The notes beneath the pieces are model-generated. The model had not been told where the DNA came from and did no database searches. It saw only the letters and a program-made list of their open reading frames with translations. Shown here piece after piece: positions 46,701-56,888 of a stretch of DNA of 64,000 nucleotides (positions are counted from its first letter, which is position 1; every line of letters begins with the position of its first letter). The DNA is taken from NCBI GenBank assembly GCA_021613375.1, contig CM038715.1:2343378-2407377 (forward strand). The letters are read 5' to 3'. Both the position numbers and the translations under genes were made by a program. The stretch comes from Megaleporinus macrocephalus (taxonomy: Eukaryota; Chordata; Actinopteri; Characiformes; Anostomidae).

Positions 46701-46783
46701 CTGTCCATGGTGACGCTGGGATTGGCTCCAGCCCCCCTGTGACCCCGACTAGTGGGATAAAGCGGCAGATGATGGATGGATGG
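43761..46783 (+). mobile_element. tRNA-derived SINE family 2 swollen to 3.0 kb
   Basis: Exact 11-bp target-site duplication aaataaagtac at 43750-43760 and 46784-46794. The head is ggcagcacgtggtgtagtgg. The body after the array reads tcagcactgtctcctcacag, B-box-like ggttggattcc (46533), tgggttcctccgggtac, gtgatggactggcaacctgt, gggattggctccagcccc. The tail is agcggcagatgatggatgg, an RTE/Rex-type (atgg)n end, suggesting mobilisation by an RTE LINE such as Rex3 (also present in this window). Without the array the SINE would be about 300 bp. Confidence 0.92.
43771..46510 (+). repeat. 137 tandem copies of a 20-bp Pol III A-box unit
   Basis: The unit ggtgtagtggttagtatggt repeats in perfect 20-bp register for 2,740 bp, with no insertion or deletion. 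Nearly all variation is at two sites: ttag/tcag, and tatgg/tacgg (a CpG transition). Rare variants include ttagtaggg at 45521, 45881 and 46161, a gtgt at 44531 and a tatgat at 45321. Each unit contains TGGTGTAGTGG, matching the tRNA A-box consensus TRGYNNAGYNGG. Repeated orders of the variants imply higher-order duplication (for example 360 bp between the first two ttagtaggg markers). Confidence 0.97.
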
Positions 46784-46794
46784 AAATAAAGTAC

Positions 46795-46990
46795 ACAAAG
46801 AAATGTGCTGAGGATCATGTTTCAGGCATTGGATAAATAAAGCTTCATAAAAGTGCTTTATATCACCCTTAACCACCGTTTAACATTCTAAACATACATA
46901 CAAGTAAATAACAACCACTGCATGCACACTGAGTCTCTCTCTCTCTGTCTGTCTCTCTCTCTCTCTACCTCTCTCCCTCTCTCTCTCTAC

Positions 46991-47022
<32 letters not shown>

Positions 47023-47068
47023 ACCTCTCTCCCTCTCTCTCTCTACCTCTCTCCCTCTCTCTCTCTAC

Positions 47069-47110
<42 letters not shown>

Positions 47111-48390
47111 CTCGCTGTGACTATGTGTGCGTATTTCCATAAAATGCCTGTCTGATAATGAGTGACCTACACCCTACTGAGAACACCCAAGCGCAGCTGC
47201 CTTTTATTTTCCTCAGCCCCCCTGTGTGTGCGCAGTGGTCCAGTGCACACACACCCGTACACGTACACCCCTCATTTCAGGAGTGTGTCCAGATTGTGAG
47301 CTTGGCGAGGAGAGGGGAAAGATGTTGAAATGGTCTGAGTATGATAAGTGGTGTAGTGCTCGGGTCTCATAGAGAGGAGGGGCTCTAAAAACATGCAATC
47401 TCTATATATATAGCTGTTATTACTGCAACACATTAACAATAGGCCTGTTATAGAAAAAGTTTTCAACCACCCACTGATCTGTGGTTAGGTGAATTAGACT
47501 GACATGTCTGTAAGTGTTTAAAACCCCATCAAGTGCTTAAAATGAAAATCAGATTATTAAACTAATATAATAAAGGATTATTATTCCTTATATTCTTTAT
47601 AGAGTGAAGCAGTCTGCGCAGTGTCAGTGGTTTTGTATGAAGGTGATTTAACTGAGACCTCATTTCTTAATGCATGCTCACACCAGGAAATGAAATCAGG
47701 TCAAATTAATGAAACTGAGCCGAATGCAATTGAATTGCCTCATGTATGTGTGTGGAGTGTGGGTTAGGACAGGCTGTGTGTGTGTTGGGGTCTCCAGCAA
47801 AGCACGGCACTCCCTCGCAACAAGAAAGCAGGAGACGAGCAGTGAGAATGAAGGTCAGACACACTTCGCCCATACTCCTACAACCATTAGGGGCCTTTAG
47901 CCTCAGCTACTACAGTGTTATTGACATGATGCCATTAATGAATCAAGCTCGAGACCTTTGAGGCAAGAAGCATTACCAGCGTGTTGTACCACCCAAGAGA
48001 TTCTATAGAATAGAAACCAGCTTCATTTTCACTCGAGTGGCGTACTGTCTCCTTTGCAGGTATTAACATGCAGGTACTTGCAGAGAAGGACAGCAGCGGC
48101 TCGTCTGGAGGATTGTATTGTGATGTGCTGTTAGTTTCTAAAGAGTTACCACTGTGCATGTGGCTCAGAAGGTTTTCTTGATATTGAGGTAATGCATGTG
48201 CAGTTTCAAACTGGAGGTGACCATTCACATATTTCCACCAGAGAGGTCTCCAGATCCCCAAATCTTTGCTTTTCTTTGAAAGCACTGATCGTCTGCATGT
48301 TTCATTACAGTTTAACTGCTTATGTTTAATCAAGTTCAACGTGAAATGTTGAATATATACGCGTTAGCCTGGTTTTAATATGACACTGGT
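46795..48390. repeat. Intron 2 stretch with a (CT)n-rich tract
   Basis: The 46931-47112 tract is CT-rich with a recurring tacctctctccctctctctc phrase. The rest shows nothing recognised. Frames at 47709-48339 on both strands have no familiar motif. Confidence 0.6.
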
Positions 48391-49118
48391 TAGTGCTGGG
48401 TAATACGTACCAGAAATAATATCTCAATATTTTTTTAAACCAAAATATTTTTTAACAAAAATAATTTTTTTTGAACACCAATACACAATATATATATTAT
48501 TGAAAAACGTGTTTCCATTTTTTTCGATTTTGAGTTTTCTACATCATTTGAACACGCCAATGGTCGTTTACATTGTGTAAAGGTTTTATGATGAATGGAC
48601 CAATAGAAGTGCTCCAAAATAGCTTGGAGAAAATTCTTGTTCCATTGACTTACATTGAAAGTAAAGTAAGTTTTTGGTCTCCCCTGTAAAGTTGCATTTT
48701 TGGAAATACTTGTTTTTCATTGTGTGTGTGTGTGTGTGTGTGTGTATTTTGTATGTAGTGGGTTAAATGTAAGAAGTCACAATCAATTTAAAATGCAAAA
48801 TAAAATGTAAATGTACATTTTCCACAGTTTTCATCAACATGTAAATAAAGAATGATATGAAAGTAACTGCATCTGGGTAAGTGGTATCGTTTAGCAGCTG
48901 TCTTGTTCTATTGTTGTAACAGCAAGTATATATTTATGTGGTAGAGAACCTGCTTAGTTATACTGCACCACTTAGAACTTTTCATAAGACACACCACCTC
49001 TTCACCACGCAGAGAGTGTCAGAGAGGAGAAATGGACGGCTATATGGAAGAAACAGGTCATGTATTTTAACGCAACATCTCAAAGTAAATATAATTGTGA
49101 ACATACTGCCCAGCACTG
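48391..49118. mobile_element. Possible hAT-like element with TAGTGCTGGG ends
   Basis: Left TAGTGCTGGGTAATACG pairs with inverted right CAGTGCTGGGCAGTATG (13-14 of 17). Flanking octamers do not match. It contains a copy of the tcaatgtaagt repeat in reverse (48530-48720) and a (TG)n at 48721-48746. Related left-end words lie at 41147 and 61177. Confidence 0.45.
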
Positions 49119-50284
49119 CTAGTGTAGTAGCGTTGTGATATAATCATTTTGCTGCATCATCTACCATTATCTCAAACCTGTGGGTGCAGAATGTAAATAT
49201 TTGTGTAATGTATCGTCATTGTCCGAAGAAAAGCATCTCCAAAATAGTGACTTTACAGGAGAGGCCAAAAACGTTCTTAACTTTCAATGTAAGTTAATGT
49301 AAAAAGGTTTTATTCCAAATGATTTTGTAACATTTCTATTGGTCTGGCGGCTGTCGTGGTCAAATAATATAGAAAAATGAAAAAAAAAAAGATAATAAAT
49401 GTAGATACACGTTTTTCTTTGGACAGCAGTGATATGTCATGTAATCTATGTGTGATTTTGTATGTAATTAAATGTGTTATTATGAAATTGCATGTAGACA
49501 ATGTAGCAAAACAAATGTAATAACTGTTTTGAAGAGTTAAACTATTAGTTAGATGAGTCCTGGTAGAGAGTGCAGTGAAATGATGGGAGGTTGCTGATAT
49601 GTGCATGCTCTTTTCTGTCAGACTCTGGTTCAGCCTCATCTATATTAATGACGCTCACACAAAATACAACTCTGACAATAATTCAGGATTAATAATTCAT
49701 GGGCTGCATCCCAAAGAGAATCGGTGGAATAGGCAGAACATATATATAAAATATGTATTTATATGTAAATGGTATTTCTCAAACGTGTCTGTAGCTGTGA
49801 GGGGTTCAGCTATAATCTTTAAATCTAAGCATTTAGAGGGAAGAAATGTCTGGCTCAGGTGATCTAGTGGTCCCCGTATATAATATAATATTTTTTTAGC
49901 ACTCATCAAACTGCACGGACCTGCTGTGTCTTGTTCCGCTTTGACGGTCATATATACAGAAATGGTGAATGGGAGGGGGTGTCCTGTTTCTAATGTGCTA
50001 GCTCTAATCAAGGCATTCTGCCTTGTCCCAGCTTGTATGTAGCATCAGGCAGATTATTAATACCCTGAACTCTGATGCTGTTGAACAAAGGCCATGCATG
50101 ATTCACTTGTAGGTGGAAGAGTTGGATGCAGTGAATGCATCTGTTAATCCTGTTTATGTGACACATGCGTGTAATGGGTCTATTAATAATCAAACTTTAT
50201 GGAAATACTTGATGTTTTTTGCTAAATGCACTTTGCTTTAGTTTTGCCAACTTAGAGACTTTGTTACTATATTTAGTGACTTTT
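49119..50284. repeat. Intron 2 stretch with a dispersed-repeat copy
   Basis: 49215-49440 repeats the tttcaatgtaagttaatg / ttctattggtc words of the 30440 family. The rest is AT-rich with nothing recognised. Flank words just before 50285 (tttagtgacttttcagacc) resemble part of a common fish repeat. Confidence 0.45.
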
Positions 50285-51206
50285 CAGACCCTCACCACTC
50301 CACCACCCACTACACTCACAGTGCTCAGTCTCACAGTCAGAGCAGACCCTCACCACTCCACGACCCACTACACTCACAGTGCTCAGTCTCACAGTCAGAG
50401 CAGACCCTCACCACTCCACGACCCCCAACACTCACAGTGCTCAGTCTCACAGTCAGAGCAGACCCCCACCACTCCACCACCCACTACACTCACAGTGCTC
50501 AGTCTCACAGTCAGAGTAGACCCTCACCACTCCACCACCCCCAACACTCACAGTGCTCAGTCTCACAGTCAGAGCAGACCCTCACCACTCCACCACCCAC
50601 TACACTCACAGTGCTCAGTCTCACAGTCAGAGCAGACCCTCACCGCTCCACCACCCACTACACTCACAGTGCTCATTCTCACAGTCAGAGTAGACCCTCA
50701 CCACTCCACGACCCCCAACACTCACAGTGCTCAGTCTCACAGTCAGAGCAGACCCCCACCACTCCACCACCCACTACACTCACAGTGCTCAGTCTCACAG
50801 TCAGAGCAGACCCTCACCACTCCACCACCCACTACACTCACAGTGCTCAGTCTCACAGTCAGAGTAGACCCTCACCACTCCACCACCCACTACACTCACA
50901 GTGCTCAGTCTCACAGTCAGAGTAGACCCTCACCACTCCACCACCCACTACACTCACAGTGCTCAGTCTCACAGTCAGAGCAGACCCTCACCACTCCACC
51001 ACCCACTACACTCACAGTGCTCAGTCTCACAGTCAGAGCAGACCCTCACCACTCCACGACCCCCAACACTCACAGTGCTCAGTCTCACAGTCAGAGCAGA
51101 CCCTCACCACTCCACCACCCACTACACTCACAGTGCTCAGTCTCACAGTCAGAGCAGACCCTCACCACTCCACCACCCACTACACTCACAGTGCTCAGTC
51201 TCACAC
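50285..51206. repeat. 58-bp minisatellite, about 16 copies
   Basis: The unit is cagaccctcaccactccacc, acccactacactcacagtgc, tcagtctcacagtcagag, in regular 58-bp steps (50285, 50343, 50401, 50459 and onward). Variants are cacc/gacc, actaca/ccaaca and gagca/gagta. Because 58 is not divisible by 3 and no stop occurs in any frame of the unit, frames of up to 341 codons appear. These are not genes. Confidence 0.97.
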
Positions 51207-51269
51207 TCCACGACCGGACTGCCAATAGTGACTTTCCTCACTGAGGATTTGGCAACAGTGCTTTGTTTG

Positions 51270-51440
51270 CCATGTCACATATCGTCACCGTCCAAAGAAA
51301 ATCATATATCTTATATATCCTGTGAAGGATTCATGATGACTGGACCAATAGAATTATGCTCCAAAACCTCTTGAATGTTGGCCTCCTCTGTAAAGCTGCT
51401 TTTTTGAAGATACTTGTTTTAGACAGCGACAGTATATGTT
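51270..51440. repeat. Dispersed-repeat copy (30440 family)
   Basis: Contains gtccaaagaaaatcatat, gatgactggaccaatagaat and tgaagatacttgttttag, matching 48560-48720. It follows the 58-bp array directly, so the array may sit inside or beside an element of this family. Confidence 0.45.
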
Positions 51441-52484
51441 CTCATAGATGTTTAAGAGCAAACTGTTTTTGTGAGAGGCTAAAAAACTGATTTTTATGTA
51501 CATCACTGAGATGGAATATGAGAAAGCGCTGGCTTGCTGGGAGCAGATCGAGTTTCTCTGCTGTCTCGGCAAAGTGCTCATCTAGCTCTCCCCATGAGCA
51601 CATTAGTATGATTGCTTTCACTAGTCCGTTTGCAGCAGAGTTGTCAGATTTATTTATGTTTTTTTTTATTTTGTGTTGCTCTAAATGTTTTTGGGCTGCT
51701 AGTTGTAAGGCCTTCATTTGAAAGCTGACATCAGTTCAGAACAGAGCTTGACAACCATATAGAGACAGAGTCACTGAAAATCTAATTATTTAACTTTAGG
51801 AACTTTCATTTTTTTTCATATCCTATATATAGATTAGATACAGACTGATAATCAGTTGTGAATGCTTTCTAACTTAGTTGAAGAAAAGTGTTACATCATT
51901 AATTCAGACTAGTCCTAGCTGGGTATTAACACTAATCATCGAGTGTGAGTAAAGAAAGTCTGACCTTTTGATGTTATTAGATGAATTGGTGTAAGTGGGT
52001 TGTATCTGAAAACCCTCTCTAATTAAGGTGAGCTCAGGTGAAGGCTTGGTGTGTTCGGAGCTGGGGTGGTGAGTAGTGTGTTACACAGACGTGTGCAGTA
52101 CTGTATTTCCACACAGTGTGTTTGTACATACAATAGCAGCTGATTTCACCAGGTCTGGTTCACTGTTCATAATGGAGTTAGTGTTACGGCTTAATTAGAT
52201 TCTGTTTAACTGTAAACATGTTTCCCTCTTTTCTTTCATCACTACTTCATTCTTAACCATTAAGAATAGTTTTTTTTTTCCATGTGTACAGTTCAGTTGT
52301 TCCATTTAGCCTTTTATAGCTGAGGTTATATTTTTGTTGAGCCAACTTGACGAGAGATGTTTGTGTTAAGTTGTTGCATGTCTTTACTATGTACACTCAC
52401 AGCCCACTGTTGTGGATCGGACCTGCTTCAGTAAAGTTCAGCAATGTGCTGGAAACGTTCCTTAAAGATTTTGTTGACATGATT
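51441..52484. other. Intron 2 stretch, nothing recognised
   Basis: Overlapping short frames on both strands at 51442-51721 share no known motif. Confidence 0.45.
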
Positions 52485-52600
52485 CAAGATTGAAGAGTTT
52501 TATTGTCATATGCACAGCAGAAACAGACAGTTACACTGTACAATCAAATTCTTACTTTGCTGTCCATTCACCAGTAGATAAAGATAACAAAATGAAATAA
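52485..52600. repeat. Fragment of a common fish interspersed repeat
   Basis: The phrase ttttattgtcatatgcacag with ttacactgtacaatcaaatt and cttactttgctgt is a recurrent fish repeat. It is followed by AT-rich low-complexity sequence to about 52700. The family is not resolved; it is probably a retroposon end. Confidence 0.4.
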
Positions 52601-52845
52601 AAAATATACAAAATATATAAAGTATAATAATATATATTAAGTTGAAGTAAATCAAATTAAAGTTTAAAAAAAAAAAAAAATAATAATAATAATTGCTGCA
52701 GATTTGTCTGCTGCACATTCATGCTATAAATATCCTGTTCCACTACCCAGAGGTGCTCTGTTCAATTCAGATCTGGTGACTGGGGAGGCCTTTTGTCTAC
52801 AATGCAGTCCACTGTTCATAATACCAGTTTTAGATTTGTGCAGAG

Positions 52846-54340
52846 GTGTCTAGTAACAAAGTACAAATACTTCGTTACCGTACTTAAATAGAGATTTTGG
52901 TTATTTATACTTTACTGGAGTAATTATTGTTATTTTTTAGCTGACTTTTTACTTTTACTCCTTACATTTACACTCCATTATCAGTACTTTCTACTCCTTA
53001 CATTTACACTCCATTATCAGTACTTTCTACTCCTTACATGTACACTCCATTATCAGTACTTTCTACTCCTTACATTTACACTCCAATATCAGTACTTTCT
53101 ACTCCTTACATTTACACTCCATTATCAGTACTTTCTACTCCTTACATTTACACTCCATTATCAGTACTTTTTACTCCTTACATTTATACTCCATTATCAG
53201 TACTTTTTACTCCTTACATTTACACTCCATTATCTGTACTTTCTACTCCTTACATTTATACTCCATTATCAGTACTTTTTACTCCTTACATTTACACTCC
53301 ATTATCAGTACTTTTTACTCCTTACATTTACACTCCATTATCAGTACTTTCTACTCCTTACATTTATACTCCATTATCAGTACTTTTTACTCCTTACATT
53401 TACACTCCATTATCAGTACTTTCTACTCCTTACATTTATACTCCATTATCAGTACTTTCTACTCCTTACATTTACACTCCATTATCAGTACGTTCTACTC
53501 CTTACATTTACACTCCATTATCAGTACGTTCTACTCCTTACATTTACACTCCATTATCAGTACTTTCTACTCCTTACATTTACATTCCATTATCAGTACG
53601 TTCTACTCCTTACATTTACACTCCATTATCAGTACGTTCTACTCCTTACATTTACATTCCATTATCAGTACGTTCTACTCCTTACATTTACACTCCATTA
53701 TCAGTACTTTCTACTCCTTACATTTACACTCCATTATCAGTACGTTCTACTCCTTACATTTACACTCCATTATCAGTACGTTCTACTCCTTACATTTACA
53801 CTCCATTATCAGTACTTTCTACTCCTTACATTTACATTCCATTATCAGTACGTTCTACTCCTTACATTTACACTCCATTATCAGTACGTTCTACTCCTTA
53901 CATTTACATTCCATTATCAGTACGTTCTACTCCTTACATTTACACTCCATTATCAGTACTTTCTACTCCTTACATTTACACTCCATTATCAGTACTTTCT
54001 ACTCCTTACATTTACATTCCATTATCAGTACGTTCTACTCCTTACATTTACACTCCATTATCAGTACGTTCTACTCCTTACATTTACACTCCATTATCAG
54101 TACTTTCTACTCCTTACATTTACACTCCATTATCAGTACTTTCTACTCCTTACATTTACACTCCATTATCAGTACTTTCTACTCCTTACATTTACACTCC
54201 ATTATCAGTACTTTCTACTCCTTACCTTTACACTCCATTATCAGTACTTTCTACTCCTTACATTTACACTCTATTATCAGTACTTTCTACTCCTTACATT
54301 TACACTCCATTATCAGTACTTTCTACTCCTTGCATTTAAA
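52846..54340. repeat. 36-bp minisatellite, about 38 copies, with repeat-derived flank
   Basis: The unit is tactccttacatttacactc, cattatcagtactttc. The upstream flank (52846-52955: gtctagtaacaaagtacaaa, tatactttactggagtaatt) is part of a common fish repeat whose own sequence runs into ttacttttactccttaca. The array therefore seems seeded inside that repeat. Markers cagtacgttc and catttacattcc recur at 252-bp spacing (53489 and 53741), giving a seven-unit higher-order repeat. The 433-codon frame arises because 36 is divisible by 3. Confidence 0.95.
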
Positions 54341-56382
54341 TTTTAATTTTGACAAATTTAATCTTTACACTGTGCACTAATTTTACAATGGTTAATATAC
54401 AAAGACTGATGGTGTTTTTTCTAAAAAAAGGTCTTTTTAAATTCTACTTTTTTCTAAAAATGATTCTCCTATAAATGTAAAAAGACTGCATTATGAGTAC
54501 TGCCTTTACAAAATATAGCTTAGAATATATATAGATACTTAGTTTCTGCATTCTAAAAATGTATTTCATCTAAACTGACTGTGAATTTAAGTACTGTGAC
54601 CTAAATTATGTTAGTTTACAACAGATCTGAATTCTGACAAGCAAAGCAATATCCCTCTAGTGTTTATTCTAGATATTACATATCATCTGATATAGATTCT
54701 CAGTGGAATGTTATATGGGAGTAGTGTTCTAAGTGCACTGAGAGCTGAACAGTGTGCATAGGAGACTGCTGAGTGATCGCTCTCCTCTCAAGGTGACCTG
54801 TCTCAACTGGAGCTCACATGTTTCTGCCAAGCCCAGGTGATCTTGGATGGATGCTGAGTTATTTATTAGGCCATTGATTGGAATTTCACAGACCAAGGTC
54901 TAGTGAAACCTAAGATGCTGTTGTCTTAAGGCATAGGCTGTTGGATCAGGGCTTTGATCCTTGTTTTAATTGGCAGTGGTGTAAAAGCTGTGTAAAACCT
55001 CACTATATTGTCTACAATAGTCCGTAATCCACTTCTTTGTAAAGAATTTATCCAGTTACTTTTGGAAAATGACTCTGAATTGCAACGACAAAATATTTAA
55101 ATCAATTGTAGTAACATTTGTGATCCCATGACTTTGCATCCCTGATGTTAGCAGGCTGTGATGTATTATTTCGTGGTCAAGTGAAAATGAAATTGTGGAT
55201 GTTTCTGTAAAGTTGGTGGACAGTGACTGCAGATGCAGTGATGTCGGTGGTGATAAAGAACTAGAATGTTAATGGACTACAGCAGTGCTCACAGTTTAAA
55301 GAGATTATGAATGAGCATATATAGATATGTTCATGACTTATTAACGCATTAGGCCATGAGGGAGTGCCATGCCTGCTGTAGTGCTCATGCTGCCACATTG
55401 GGCTCGGCTATGCCTTCGAGCCTTCTGGCCAAACATGGAGCTGCAACTTTAGCTATGTGTGTATGATCTGAGCGGCATGTGGGTGCCCATGCATTTATGT
55501 ATGTGCATGCCATGCTTGCCTCAGACTATGCCATTGCATTCACACTTATATTCTTAGGTCATAAGTAAACTGTGAGCAGATGGTATGCAGAACCTGTAAT
55601 TTGTCAAAAAGCCATGATCAGAATTTCCATAATCAATAGGAGAGTGAATGAATGTAAGCTAGAGTTGGTATTTGTGAGATTTCAGGGACTAGAAGGGGCC
55701 CTTTTCTGGGCTTTGAGGTATGTGGATCAAGGCATGGCTCTGTAAACGATATGCATGGCTTGCTGTGCCAGAGTATGTGTGGCTTGAGTGGCCATCATTT
55801 ACCCACAGAGCTCCTGCTACATGATGGGAAGCACCTGACCTTTGACCTAATGTTACACGTGTGATAGTGATGGTATTGAAAGGGATAGTTTAGAATGATA
55901 ACCGAGACTTTTCTTTAGCTTGAGTCCAATTGTTTTTGAAGGTATAGTTATATACATAAAGAGATTTACACAACTGTTCACTTAGCTGATCTAGCTAATA
56001 GGCCAAGTTTAATGTCTAAACTTTGCTGCTTTAGTTATGTATTAAACTTATAAACATAATGTAGTTAACATGTAGTTAATAATAGCTGATGTTTTACAAA
56101 TTAGTATTGTAGAAGTATTGCATGCCTAAATTGTTGAGTTTTTTAGTAAATCACTGACATTCGCTGTCTCTATGTTGGCAGTCAATGATGTTATGAAAGG
56201 AACTCTAATACTTCAGCTGGATGCTGAATTTTATCCTCTGTTTGGCTACAAAACAATGACAAAACAAAATGAAAATAGTTGTAATATTGCTTAAATTCAA
56301 ACACATCTCTATAAATCTCCAATGTGATGTTAGTTCTTAAATGTTTAACACAGCTTGGTACACAGCTTCTGTTACTTGTTAG
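54341..56382. other. Intron 2 stretch, nothing recognised
   Basis: No gene or repeat family recognised over about 2 kb; base composition is ordinary intronic. Confidence 0.45.
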
Positions 56383-56888
56383 CAAAGGTGTCAAAAGTAT
56401 TCACACTCATTACTCAGGTAGAAGTATAGATACTAAGGTTTAAAAATACTTCTGTAGAAGTTGAAGTATCAACTGAAGCTTTTTACTCCAGTAAAAGTGT
56501 AAAAGTACTGCTTTCAGAACTACTTAAAGTATTAAAGTAAAAGTAATGTAAGAAAAAAATGCCATTAAGGACAAAAGCTTAGGTCGCACCACAGGGGTCT
56601 ATAGTGCACTAGCCCACCTCCCCAAAAACCCCATTCTTCTAAAAGCCATAATGACTATAATGTTATATTAAAATGTTAACGTTGATAAATTTGGGATGCG
56701 CTAGGCTTCCTGTTTCAGCTCATATACACCCATTAAACATGAATGTAGTTTAGTACAATGTAAATATATTAAAGAAGCATATCTGTTACTACTGAACATT
56801 AACATGTGTTTCATGGAGCAGAAGATATGATGACTAGTTGTCTATAAGTATTGTAATGAAGTCAAACTTCAAAGACATGTTATCATTG
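56383..56888. repeat. Long direct repeat, copy 1
   Basis: About 500 bp, near-identical to 63007-63487. It starts caaaggtgtcaaaagtattc, contains the fish word actccagtaaaagtgtaaaa, cgcaccacaggggtctatag and gggatgcgctaggcttcctg, and ends cttcaaagacatgttatca. It is a member of the dispersed repeat family related to the flank at 52846. Confidence 0.85.

Noticed and set aside
50219..51244. 341-codon open frame (+)
   Set aside because: It covers a 58-bp tandem array with no stop in any phase; no promoter, splice signals or non-repeat coding sequence.
53038..54339. 433-codon open frame with a dodecapeptide repeat (+)
   Set aside because: It follows the 36-bp minisatellite and begins and ends at the array limits; unit variants look neutral.
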